Both the position numbers and the translations under genes were made by a program. A stretch of DNA of 33,379 bases from a virus. Positions 20,005 through 28,626 of the stretch are shown piece after piece. The notes beneath the pieces are model-generated. The model made no database searches and had not been told where the DNA came from. It saw only the letters and a list, made by a program, of their open reading frames with translations. The stretch lies in the IMG/VR virus record IMGVR_UViG_3300042523_000132, positions 1 to 33,379 of that record; one strand, 5' to 3'. Positions within the stretch are counted from its first letter, which is position 1, and every line of letters begins with the position of its first letter.

Positions 20005-21042
20005 TTAGAATGTATGGAAGTAAATCTCTTCAGCGTTTGTATATGAAGGTTGGAATTTGAAATCAACACGAACACCAATCTTACGAGATAAAGTTGTTTT
20101 CATGAAATCAACAATGTTGAATCCTAACTCTTCATCCATAAGGTCCATGATGTTAACCAAGTTATTCCAATAAGTAGCAATGATTACGTTATCAGAAGCA
20201 CCATCAGCTCGGTAAACTGGTGTACCTTGGAAAGTTAAAGTAACATTCTCAATGTAGTACAATCCACTCGCTTTGTTATCTGCAACAGCATCAGCTAAAG
20301 CATCGTAAACGTTTGTTGAAACGATATAAACGAAATCTTTTCTACGTCTTACACCTTTAGGCAATACGTTACGAGCTTGCTTTAATTTGTCAATTACGTT
20401 TGCATCTGTGATAGCTGAAGCTACACCACCATTACCAGCTGTTGGTTTAATTACGTTTAAATCAGCAGTCATTAACGTCTCCAATCCATCAACACCATTC
20501 GCAGCAATTGTTCCTGTAAATGTGATGATTTCCATTTGCTCAGTTAACTCTTCAGCTAATTTGTCAAAAAAGAAATTCATAAAAGCGAAGTTCTGATTGA
20601 ACTCGTTTGAACCTCTAGCCAATTGGTCAGATACAAAAGACTCTTCCAAAGAAGCAACACAAAAGATAGTTGAATACATTAAAGGCTTAACCTCATATTC
20701 TTTTTGTGAAATCTCTGTGTTATCAAAATTAGGATCACATGAACCAGCTTTGATAGTAACATTAGTTACATCAACACCACCCAAGTTAACACGATCCTTA
20801 ACTCCTAACAACTGACGGAACTTTGAACGAGTTTTCTCGTCTCCAATCATTGCTCTACGGAAGTACTCAGTAGCGTTTGTTGTGTAATCTGCTGACGCAT
20901 CTACAGTCATAGCCATTTCAATAGCTTTACCTTCAACTGTTGTTGGATCAAAAAACGCTTTCTTTGCGTTCTTGAAATCTTCCTTAGAAAGATTAATTGT
21001 TTGTCCGTATAATTTTACCGACAATTCGTTTACTTTACTCAT
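20005..21042 (-). CDS. Major capsid protein (set A)
   Basis: A 345-residue protein. It has a helical N-terminal arm (SKEDFKNAKKAFFD), then CVASLEESFVSDQLARGSN with a long amphipathic helix (FMNFFFDKLAEELTEQMEI), KGVRRRKDFVYIVSTNV and a C-terminal strand region (KIGVRVDFKFQPSYTNAEEI). These parts suit an HK97-fold capsid subunit: N-arm, spine helix, A domain, axial end. Position between protease/scaffold and tail tube, plus the terminator at its end, supports it. It is longer than set B by 40 residues, mostly in the N-arm and C-terminal part. Confidence 0.78.
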   Translation of the reverse strand: MSKVNELSVKLYGQTINLSKEDFKNAKKAFFDPTTVEGKAIEMAMTVDASADYTTNATEYFRRAMIGDEKTRSKFRQLLGVKDRVNLGGVDVTNVTIKAGSCDPNFDNTEISQKEYEVKPLMYSTIFCVASLEESFVSDQLARGSNEFNQNFAFMNFFFDKLAEELTEQMEIITFTGTIAANGVDGLETLMTADLNVIKPTAGNGGVASAITDANVIDKLKQARNVLPKGVRRRKDFVYIVSTNVYDALADAVADNKASGLYYIENVTLTFQGTPVYRADGASDNVIIATYWNNLVNIMDLMDEELGFNIVDFMKTTLSRKIGVRVDFKFQPSYTNAEEIYFHTF

Positions 21043-21043
21043 T

Positions 21044-22483
21044 TTATTTTTGGTTTTTAATTGTGTTTATACTGTCTGAAATACGTCTCCACATTGGTCG
21101 ATTATCTGACATCTCTACTGGAAGCTCCTCTAATAATGGTGCTTCTAATTCACTTTTTAACTTTGCGATTTCACTCATCAAACTTTCTTGAGCTGCTTCT
21201 AGTTTAGCCAATCTGTCATCTTCAACAACTGGTGCAACTTCTTCTACAACCGCAGTCGGTGTTACGATTTCTTCGACTGGCACATCTGCCATTACTTCAG
21301 GTGTTGCTGCTGCAACTTCCTCAATTACTTCTTCTTGTTCAGCTGTAACCTCTTTCTTTTCGATAACTACGCCATCTTTTACAACGTAGATTGTACCGTT
21401 AATTAAGTGTTCGCCATCAGGAAGTAAGATTTGTTCTTTCTCCATTTTTGATAGTTTAATTATTGATAAATTTATTAATGCTTCTATTGAGTATGCGTGT
21501 TTCTTATTTGCTTTGATTTCATTCTCCCAATAGCCCTTATCAGTTACTTGAGATAAAACGAACAGCGTTCCGAATGGTAATGCGCTTTGGTCGAATCCAT
21601 ATTGAGTGTATGCCTTATCTTCTGCACTTTCTGAAATCCAACTATCTAAAACATACGAAGGTGCTACACCGCCCTTATGCGTATCTTTAAATAAATCATC
21701 TTTCTCTAGTGTGCCGTTTGATAATGCAATCTCATGCATCTCTCTAATTGTCTCAGAAGAGAAACGCATATTGTATCGACCTATCTCATCATCTCGGAAT
21801 ATATCTTTGTCCGGAACAAGTAAAGGAGCGCAAACTTGCATTAACTCATCCTTAGATAAGTAAGCGTTTAGAGTTGTAGCCATACGATCATCTAACCTAG
21901 CTACAACTTGCGGCACGAATCCAACACGCCTAACTTCATCATCTTCGTAATCTTCAAAATATATTTGACGCTTCCAGACATGGCGACAACCATACGATCC
22001 TTTGTAATCGAAGATTGAATAGTTACCAAACTCAGGATTTGATAAACCGTTTGTGATTTCTTCTTCAGTATAAAGTCTACCTAAAGATAAAACTTCAGCA
22101 CAAAATGATCTAGTCTTATCGTCATTTGGTCCTTTATATTCATAACGAACTAGCCATTGACCGCCTCCACCTTTCTTTTGAAAATCGTTGTAGCTTTCAG
22201 AATCTTCAACACCTAGATTTATTTCACGCTTTGAAAGATATTCCTCTTCAGTTACTTCAATCCAATGGCTTGGCTTTACAATTCCAACCGTTTTAAGATA
22301 CTCTAATATTTTACCTTGTACTAATTCATCAGCAACTATTCTTGGATCGTGTGCGTTTAAATATACACCGACCTCTTCAATCGCAGGATCGTTTACATAG
22401 GCTATATTCTTCCAACCGAAAGCTGGCATAGCACCCTCTCGAATTGGTTTTAACGTAACGTAATAAGTCGCAATTTCTGACAT
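21044..22483 (-). CDS. XkdF-like protease/scaffold with extra N-terminal head-morphogenesis-like domain (set A)
   Basis: A 479-residue three-part protein. Residues about 85-190 hold a domain absent from set B, with DDKTRSFCAEVLSLGRLYTEEE and YGCRHVWKRQIYFED, reminiscent of the Cys/His C-terminal domain of Mu gpF-like head proteins. Residues about 210-360 are XkdF-like: DTHKGGVAPSYVLDSWIS and KHAYSIEALINLS provide candidate catalytic His and Ser. A hinge (LPDGEHLINGT...YVVKDGVV) leads to an acidic scaffold with a coiled coil (RLAKLEAAQESLMSEIAKLK). A Met just before the hinge may start free scaffold. Confidence 0.7.
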   Translation of the reverse strand: MSEIATYYVTLKPIREGAMPAFGWKNIAYVNDPAIEEVGVYLNAHDPRIVADELVQGKILEYLKTVGIVKPSHWIEVTEEEYLSKREINLGVEDSESYNDFQKKGGGGQWLVRYEYKGPNDDKTRSFCAEVLSLGRLYTEEEITNGLSNPEFGNYSIFDYKGSYGCRHVWKRQIYFEDYEDDEVRRVGFVPQVVARLDDRMATTLNAYLSKDELMQVCAPLLVPDKDIFRDDEIGRYNMRFSSETIREMHEIALSNGTLEKDDLFKDTHKGGVAPSYVLDSWISESAEDKAYTQYGFDQSALPFGTLFVLSQVTDKGYWENEIKANKKHAYSIEALINLSIIKLSKMEKEQILLPDGEHLINGTIYVVKDGVVIEKKEVTAEQEEVIEEVAAATPEVMADVPVEEIVTPTAVVEEVAPVVEDDRLAKLEAAQESLMSEIAKLKSELEAPLLEELPVEMSDNRPMWRRISDSINTIKNQK

Positions 22484-22506
22484 ACAACTATATATGTAGA
22501 AAAAAC

Positions 22507-23226
22507 TTATTTGTTCGATTTTATATAAGATAATTGGTTAAATGCTAGGTATAAATTTTGGTCTAGCACATCGTTAAATTTTGTAATATCGAAATCAGCA
22601 AGCATATTTAAAACAACCATCCACTGGTTATCACCTTGCTTTGCCCTTGTTTTCATTTCTAATTCAAATTCAGCTTTCTCCTCTTCGTTAAGTTCTTCAA
22701 CTTTAACATCAGCGTAAGGATCACTAAATAATTCATAGGAATTAAAAAAAGTTTCTCTGAATTTATTGTACTTTTTACAAGCTCCTAAAATTTGATTGAT
22801 TGGTAATTCATCAATTAACTGACTTCGATAGTCTACATTGACATTCTTATAGTCCTCCGTAATTACATCGTACATACCGCCACCACTTTCAGCAAGGTAA
22901 ATTGTTGCAGCTATATGTGAAATATTTTGAGTGAATCCTTTAGAAACGTAATCCTCTAAATTAATGAATTGTCGAAGTGTTAACGTGCTGAACGATTGTA
23001 ACTTTAAAGTAACGTTATCAATGGTTATATTTTCTGAATGCCTATCTGATATTTTTACTTTTGTTTGAGCTACTGAGTAAGCATTTACTAACTTATTTAC
23101 CCTCCATTCTTGTACGTCTAAAGGATCTAAATCATCAACAATTGAAACAAGGTGTATCATCTTATCAAATACACCTTCTAAAGTTTCGGAGTTTATTTCT
23201 TTATACTGTCTTGTCAGCAGCATCAA
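22507..23226 (-). CDS. Tail-assembly chaperone-like protein 2 (set A)
   Basis: A 239-residue protein, counterpart of the plus-strand protein at 13450-14187. It carries TLRQFINLEDYVSKGFTQNI, DYKNVNVDYRSQLIDELPIN, KKYNKFRETFFNSYELF and an acidic EELNEEEKAEFELEM tract near the end. The frame opens at TTG 23226 with an ATG directly after it (23223). It overlaps protein 1 by 26 bases in the +1 frame, as in set B, so either coupled initiation or frameshifting is possible. It lies between chaperone 1 and the protease gene. Confidence 0.6.
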   Translation of the reverse strand: MMLLTRQYKEINSETLEGVFDKMIHLVSIVDDLDPLDVQEWRVNKLVNAYSVAQTKVKISDRHSENITIDNVTLKLQSFSTLTLRQFINLEDYVSKGFTQNISHIAATIYLAESGGGMYDVITEDYKNVNVDYRSQLIDELPINQILGACKKYNKFRETFFNSYELFSDPYADVKVEELNEEEKAEFELEMKTRAKQGDNQWMVVLNMLADFDITKFNDVLDQNLYLAFNQLSYIKSNK

Positions 23227-23767
23227 TCAACATTTGTACATGCTCAACGTATTGTTTAGACAAATCAAATATCACTGGGCTTGCAATATCAGCTGTTACA
23301 AAGTCACCAAATAGATTTGCTTTGTGGTCAATATGAGCATCCGTATAATGTTCTGTCTTTGTTAGCTGAGTATCTTTGTAAACAACTGCAAACGCTTTGT
23401 TTCCCCATGCTCCACCTTTACGAGCTAGGTTTTCTATTTTAGCTATGTCCTGAGCTGATAGGTAAAGTTTACCATCTTCTAACTCGCAAGCGTATTCTCT
23501 ACCGTTCACTTCAAAGGTAGGTTGTATTTCATTCTTTACCTCAGTAATTTGAACGGATTGGATTGCCTCGCCGAATAGTTTTAACGGAATCACCTCTACT
23601 AATTCTTTACTTCCAAGAATAGACAAAACCTCAAGCCATCGTTCTGTGTGGTCTTTGTCGCCTTCCTTTTCTAGTATAGCACTAATTTTAGCTAGTTCAT
23701 TCAGCGTAACCTCACTCCCAAGGTTGCGCAGTTGGTAGTCATTACCTTTTATTTTAAATTCTTTCAT
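23201..23767 (-). CDS. Tail-assembly chaperone-like protein 1 (set A)
   Basis: A 188-residue protein that directly follows the tape measure gene, sharing its last stop base with this start. Features are LNELAKISAILEKEGD, GREYACELEDGKLYLSAQDI, and YKDTQLTKTEHYTDAHIDHK, all matched in the set B protein. Chaperones usually precede the tape measure gene; here they follow it in transcription order. The chaperone role is inferred from adjacency, acidic helical composition and the overlapping second gene. No catalytic motif is seen. Confidence 0.6.
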   Translation of the reverse strand: MKEFKIKGNDYQLRNLGSEVTLNELAKISAILEKEGDKDHTERWLEVLSILGSKELVEVIPLKLFGEAIQSVQITEVKNEIQPTFEVNGREYACELEDGKLYLSAQDIAKIENLARKGGAWGNKAFAVVYKDTQLTKTEHYTDAHIDHKANLFGDFVTADIASPVIFDLSKQYVEHVQMLIDAADKTV

Positions 23768-25698
23768 TACGCTAAAGTAACTTTATTATTCATCATTTGC
23801 AATTCATTACCCTTATTTTGTATATCATGATAATCTACTACCATAACTTTGTCACGCTTTGAATTGCTTTGTGCTGTTTGTGCTTGTGAATTGTTAAGGT
23901 TCATTTGTGGTGTTTGTGAACCTTGTTGCATTCCACCCATTGAAGGCATAGCACCTCCACCGCCTCCAGCACTTGGAGCAGTTGCACCTCCACCACCGCC
24001 ACCGCCACCGCCATATCTAGCCGAAGCTATCTTTGCAATATTAGCCGCTGTTGTGGCAATAGCAAATGTTAACGAAGCAATACCCGCTGGACTTGGTACA
24101 GCACCAATTGCAATAGGTGCTTGAGCCAAAGAAGCTGTAATTGCCTTATGACCATCAATAACAGCCATTGCTAAATTCATGGCTTTTTGAATGTTGAATT
24201 GTCTCTTTGCTCTTTCCTCTTTTGACTTTTCGTCTTGTTTACCTAGACTGTTTGAAATTGCAAATATACCCTCAGATAATGCGACAACTGAATCTCTATA
24301 CTGCTGCTCAATAGTTGCTTTTTGCTCTGCTGCTTTTGCTGCCTCTTCAACTTCTTTTGCTGCAATTTCTTGATTCTTTTTAGCCATTTCTTCAGCCCCA
24401 GCTATAACAGCTTGTTTTTGTGTTTCGGCTAACTCGGCTTTCTTATCTGCGGCTTCTTTCTCTAGTGCCGCTTTCTCATCTAAATACTTTTTATCCAATG
24501 CTAACTCAGCTGCTAACTGTTGCTGCTTAAGTGCAAATGCTAACTTATCCTTTTCTGTTTGAAGTAGTTTCTCATTAGCTAAAGTGTCAGCAATTAAACG
24601 CTCATATTTTATTCTATTCTCTTCGTATTCTTTTAATTGTGCATCTTTTATTAATTCAGTTTCAGCGTCTTGGATAGCTCTTAATGCTGCCAATCTGTCG
24701 GCTTTCTCTTGCTTTCTTTGCGCTGCTCTTTTCTCTGCTGCTGCTTTATTGTCCGCTGCTTTCTTTTCGTTTGCTGCGTTGTTATCCGCTACCTCAGTTG
24801 CATTGATAACTTGTATTTCTTGACTTGCTTCACGAATACCCGTCTTTAACTCGGTTATGGCTGCTCGAATCTCGTCTGACTTTTCCTTTGTTAATGTACC
24901 CGCAATTTTTAACGATTCCATTTTAAGACGTAAAGCTGCAATTTCTTCTCTTGACGTTTCAATGATAGCATACTGTTTTTGTCGCTCCATTTCAACAGTA
25001 TTCTCACCAGCTATTTGAGCCAATCTAATCTCATGGTCATAAGCATCTGTAACCTTTGCTCTTTTATCTGCGTGGCTTTGTGCAATCTTTTCTTGTGCTT
25101 CAGCTTGTTTAGCTGCGCTTTCTTCAGCTGCATAATCAGTTAATCCAATCCAGTCTAAAAAGTCTTTAAGTTGTTGAATAACCCAACCAATCGCATCACC
25201 AACCGCTTTGAATATTACCTTTAGTATTCCTAATTCATCGAGTAAAGCAATCACAGCTGCTATAATAGCACCAACAACCGCAACGATTAAGAACAAAGGA
25301 TTTGTTAAGATTGTTTTACCAATCGAAACGAAAGCCGAACCCATTTGTTTTAACGAACCTATCGCATCTTTAAATGTAATTGACTTAGAAGTTTGAGCAA
25401 ATAGTTTAGCACCATTCGTAACTCGGTCGAAGTCCATATCTCTTAAACCAGCACCAATCTCACCTAAAGAGTTACTGACTTGCTCGTACTTGGAACCCGT
25501 GGCGAATACAGCTACTTGCTCATTCACTTCAGCCATTCTGTCCTTTAGTGCAGCTGCTTTTTGATTGAGTTTATCAAACGCTTCAGTACCTAATTCAGTT
25601 TGTTGAAGTTGTTGGATTGTTTCCCTTAGTTCAGCCTTTAGACTTTTAACTGGTCTATCGTCAACTTCTACATTTATTTTAATTGTGTTATCTGCCAT
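23767..25698 (-). CDS. Tape measure protein
   Basis: A 643-residue protein. It starts with a coiled coil (KSLKAELRETIQQLQQTELG) and has a hydrophobic helix near residues 128-153 (LTNPLFLIVAVVGAIIAAV). A very long Ala/Glu/Lys-rich coiled coil with many AEK-type repeats follows (about 180-470). After a second hydrophobic region (PAGIASLTFAIATTAANIAK) comes a Gly-rich linker and a polar tail. Membrane-prone segments within long coiled coil are the usual tape measure pattern. By the common rule of about 1.5 angstrom per residue the tail would be roughly 95 nm. This is the only tape measure in the window, and the gene contains no GATC. Confidence 0.75.
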   Translation of the reverse strand: MADNTIKINVEVDDRPVKSLKAELRETIQQLQQTELGTEAFDKLNQKAAALKDRMAEVNEQVAVFATGSKYEQVSNSLGEIGAGLRDMDFDRVTNGAKLFAQTSKSITFKDAIGSLKQMGSAFVSIGKTILTNPLFLIVAVVGAIIAAVIALLDELGILKVIFKAVGDAIGWVIQQLKDFLDWIGLTDYAAEESAAKQAEAQEKIAQSHADKRAKVTDAYDHEIRLAQIAGENTVEMERQKQYAIIETSREEIAALRLKMESLKIAGTLTKEKSDEIRAAITELKTGIREASQEIQVINATEVADNNAANEKKAADNKAAAEKRAAQRKQEKADRLAALRAIQDAETELIKDAQLKEYEENRIKYERLIADTLANEKLLQTEKDKLAFALKQQQLAAELALDKKYLDEKAALEKEAADKKAELAETQKQAVIAGAEEMAKKNQEIAAKEVEEAAKAAEQKATIEQQYRDSVVALSEGIFAISNSLGKQDEKSKEERAKRQFNIQKAMNLAMAVIDGHKAITASLAQAPIAIGAVPSPAGIASLTFAIATTAANIAKIASARYGGGGGGGGGATAPSAGGGGGAMPSMGGMQQGSQTPQMNLNNSQAQTAQSNSKRDKVMVVDYHDIQNKGNELQMMNNKVTLA

Positions 25699-25701
25699 GT
25701 C

Positions 25702-28626
25702 TTATATTATTATCCAATTAGTAGCGTCTGAAATAACTGTTATGCTTTGATTCGGTGTTAATGTTTGCGTTACGATTCCATCAATTAAATTAGGACTTGT
25801 TACGCTTATATTCCCAGCACTTGTATTTTTAATAGTGTATCTTTTACCGCCTTTAGTCTTGAACAAAGTTGAATCTAAAAGTGTAATAGTTGTCGCTGCT
25901 GTATCTTCTATTACTATTTCATCTTCTAATTTCACCGTATAATTTCCGCTCACAGCTCTAAGTGAAATACCTTCGCTAATTACACCACCTACATAAACAC
26001 CGCTTCGACTTGGCGTTGTTTGGTCACCGATTACTTTAGTACCATTTAATCCAACAGGAACGTTATTAATAGATCCCATTATTTGCACATCACTTGCTCG
26101 AACAGTATTCACATCCCCTTGTATTTTAATGCGTTCACCTATTGCTAGGTTATACTTTCCATTGATTAAAATATCATTGCCTAGTCTTATATTAGTGTCG
26201 CTATCCACCGTATTAAAGTGTTTATTAACTACACCACTAAACGAAACAGTTGTACCTCCAAACGGTCTAAATGGTCGCTTGTATTTCAATCGCAACTTTT
26301 CATCTGCTGTAATTAAATCAACTTTAGTGATAGTTCGTTTACCTGAGTTATAACCGTATATCTTTGATACAAAAAACCATCCGTTATCCTGAATGTAAAT
26401 CTTCCAATCCAAGGTCTTTGATAGCTTCTGAAAATCCGCCTCCGTTAAGTTGAAGTAACCAGTCAAGCGTTTGCCTTCATTGATTGTTGTAAGCTCTTGT
26501 TGGTGGTGTAAGTTGTATAAATAGTTAGTTGTTTGTCCTTGCTGAAATGAATGGAATAATATATTAGGTGAATCGTAACAGATACTAAAGTTAGGTATCA
26601 AATCATTGTCAAACATTGACGTTTGATTGTAATCAGTTACCTGAGCAACTAGATTTGGATTAGGTAGTAAATCATCGTAGAATGGATATTGAGATACTGT
26701 GCCTACTCCGTTATGAAGTAATACACGAATATTACAATCAGGATTAACTCCATTGATTGAAGGTAAAGGAATGTTAATACCACTCCCTACGCTCGGAGTT
26801 GGTGAATACATTATCTCTCTTTTATCCGTTCCAACTGTGTATTCATTGTCAAGTATCAATGTTGACTGTCCATAAGTCTCAACAAATTCAGCTTGGTAAG
26901 CTGCGTTTAAAGAATCCTTATCGTCCTTATATTTATACTCTTGACGTTGCTTTACATCGTTGTTAAGAAAGGTTATTGAGTTAGGTTGTGACTCGTCAAA
27001 CTTCTCAGTCCAGTCCCATTCTAAACCATCGTTGTAATATTTATCTCTAGTCTTAATAATTATATTTGTTTCATTATCAGGATCAGGTGTAAATAGTAAA
27101 TTATAGCTTTTTGATACAGCAGAAATTAGATCTCTTTGCTTTATCTTCTTTGGTATAAAAGCGTTCACATCTACATTTGTACCGTTAATTAATTCAGTAA
27201 TATCAGGAATGGCTCTAAATTGTAGATTGGTAATATCAATATCAAATTCTAATCGTACTGGGAAGCCGCTTGAAGTATCTAAAAACCGAACTGGCAAACC
27301 ACCCGACAAACTGTCAACACTTAACGAACTCATTAATGTATACTCTGGAGTGTTACCAACTTGAACACCTGTTGATGTGAAGTATCTACCAAATATTAAA
27401 GCGTGAACATCAAATTTTTCGTTTGCATCAAATATTCCAATGTTAGCAAACGAGGCATTGTTTCCACTTGCTAAAGGTTGATAACCCGCAGCGAATGAAG
27501 TTGTACCTGTACCAAATGATATAGCTGTTTGACCAGCATCAATAAACGCAATTTTATTAACATTCGTTGTTGACTGAGCAACTAAACAAATTTTAATATC
27601 GCATCTATTCAAGCCACTCCCTAAACCACCAAACGCATTCCAACTCGCTCCACCTTGCGCTCGTACTTGAATATTATAATCATAGTTAGTTAAGATTTGA
27701 AAGTTTCGACCTTGACCGCTTAAGTTAGTCAGGTCATTATTTACTGTCGACCATTGACCTTGAGCATCTTCAAATATAGATGATAGGTCTATTTTAGAGT
27801 TAGCAGCGGCAGCGTAATTGTTTACACTTACAGCACTCAGATAATCCAACATCGGAAGCCATCCGATAGGATAAGTTGGATTGCTTGTATTATCTATAAT
27901 GTAGTTAGCCGAAGCCATTTCACCACGTACAGAATAATTCTGTTTTAAGAAAGCTCCTATTGTATCATCTCCTTGTTTACCATTGAAAGGAATAATACGC
28001 TTATCCATTTGTATCGTATCTTCGTTGTATTCATCAAAGGTAAAAGTATAGCCATTTGTAGCGAATATCTTTTTAAAGTATTCCCATTCGTATATCGCTG
28101 GCTTGAAATCTCTGAGCGTGTAGATGTTATCACTCTTTGCGTATTGTGGATATGTGTAACCGCTTGTATTCGACCAACTAGCTATTATATTAGCTCGATT
28201 AAAAACATGGCTTAACTCAGGGAATGAAAGCTCAGTAAGTTCCTTGTCGCCCATCTCATTAAAGAAATTACTAACCTCGTCAAATACGTTTATCTTATAC
28301 TTAACTAGCTTGTGATTTGTTCCACGAACTCGATTAACTCTGATAATCTCTAGTAACTGAATAAACCCCTCAAACACTTCAACACCATTCTGTATAACAG
28401 ATGCTATTGTTTTCTTGTTTCGGTTAAACGTATCATTGCTTAAATCAATATCGAATAGTGCGCCTAAAATAGTAGTGTTGTTTTCTGTACCATCCACCTC
28501 AAGTGATCGTGAAGCTCCACCAGTTCTCGCTCCTGATTTTGTTATTTCAGCGAATGACAAATCAATAGGGAAATCAGTTCCGATTGGTAAATCAATAAAG
28601 CCCGTTTCTAGTTGTATCCTCGTCAT
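25702..28626 (-). CDS. Large baseplate/tail hub protein
   Basis: A 974-residue protein. The N-terminus (SGARTGGASRSLEVDGTENN, then ALFDIDLSNDTFNRNKKTIA and VIQNGVEVFEGFIQL) matches the front of large tail proteins I know from Bacteroidota phages, probably hub or Tal-like. The central part is beta-rich, containing KIKQRDLISAVSKSYNLLF and the tail-fold-like PDPDNETNIIIKTRDKYY. Residues about 800-974 form a repetitive strand-turn region (LGNDILINGKYNLAIGERI) like a beta-helix, ending in a common fibre-type C-terminus. It shares one base with the next tail gene and is followed by the tape measure gene. Confidence 0.65.
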   Translation of the reverse strand: MTRIQLETGFIDLPIGTDFPIDLSFAEITKSGARTGGASRSLEVDGTENNTTILGALFDIDLSNDTFNRNKKTIASVIQNGVEVFEGFIQLLEIIRVNRVRGTNHKLVKYKINVFDEVSNFFNEMGDKELTELSFPELSHVFNRANIIASWSNTSGYTYPQYAKSDNIYTLRDFKPAIYEWEYFKKIFATNGYTFTFDEYNEDTIQMDKRIIPFNGKQGDDTIGAFLKQNYSVRGEMASANYIIDNTSNPTYPIGWLPMLDYLSAVSVNNYAAAANSKIDLSSIFEDAQGQWSTVNNDLTNLSGQGRNFQILTNYDYNIQVRAQGGASWNAFGGLGSGLNRCDIKICLVAQSTTNVNKIAFIDAGQTAISFGTGTTSFAAGYQPLASGNNASFANIGIFDANEKFDVHALIFGRYFTSTGVQVGNTPEYTLMSSLSVDSLSGGLPVRFLDTSSGFPVRLEFDIDITNLQFRAIPDITELINGTNVDVNAFIPKKIKQRDLISAVSKSYNLLFTPDPDNETNIIIKTRDKYYNDGLEWDWTEKFDESQPNSITFLNNDVKQRQEYKYKDDKDSLNAAYQAEFVETYGQSTLILDNEYTVGTDKREIMYSPTPSVGSGINIPLPSINGVNPDCNIRVLLHNGVGTVSQYPFYDDLLPNPNLVAQVTDYNQTSMFDNDLIPNFSICYDSPNILFHSFQQGQTTNYLYNLHHQQELTTINEGKRLTGYFNLTEADFQKLSKTLDWKIYIQDNGWFFVSKIYGYNSGKRTITKVDLITADEKLRLKYKRPFRPFGGTTVSFSGVVNKHFNTVDSDTNIRLGNDILINGKYNLAIGERIKIQGDVNTVRASDVQIMGSINNVPVGLNGTKVIGDQTTPSRSGVYVGGVISEGISLRAVSGNYTVKLEDEIVIEDTAATTITLLDSTLFKTKGGKRYTIKNTSAGNISVTSPNLIDGIVTQTLTPNQSITVISDATNWIII

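Noticed and set aside
7940-23767. Recent tandem duplication as the origin of the two structural sets
   Set aside because: Matching proteins share only short motif blocks, differ in length (capsid 305 versus 345, protease 317 versus 479), and their DNA differs in GATC/CCWGG content, which points to separate lineages.
23849-24124. Plus-strand proline-rich frame of 91 residues
   Set aside because: It is antisense to the Gly-rich linker of the tape measure protein; polyproline arises from the reverse of glycine codons.
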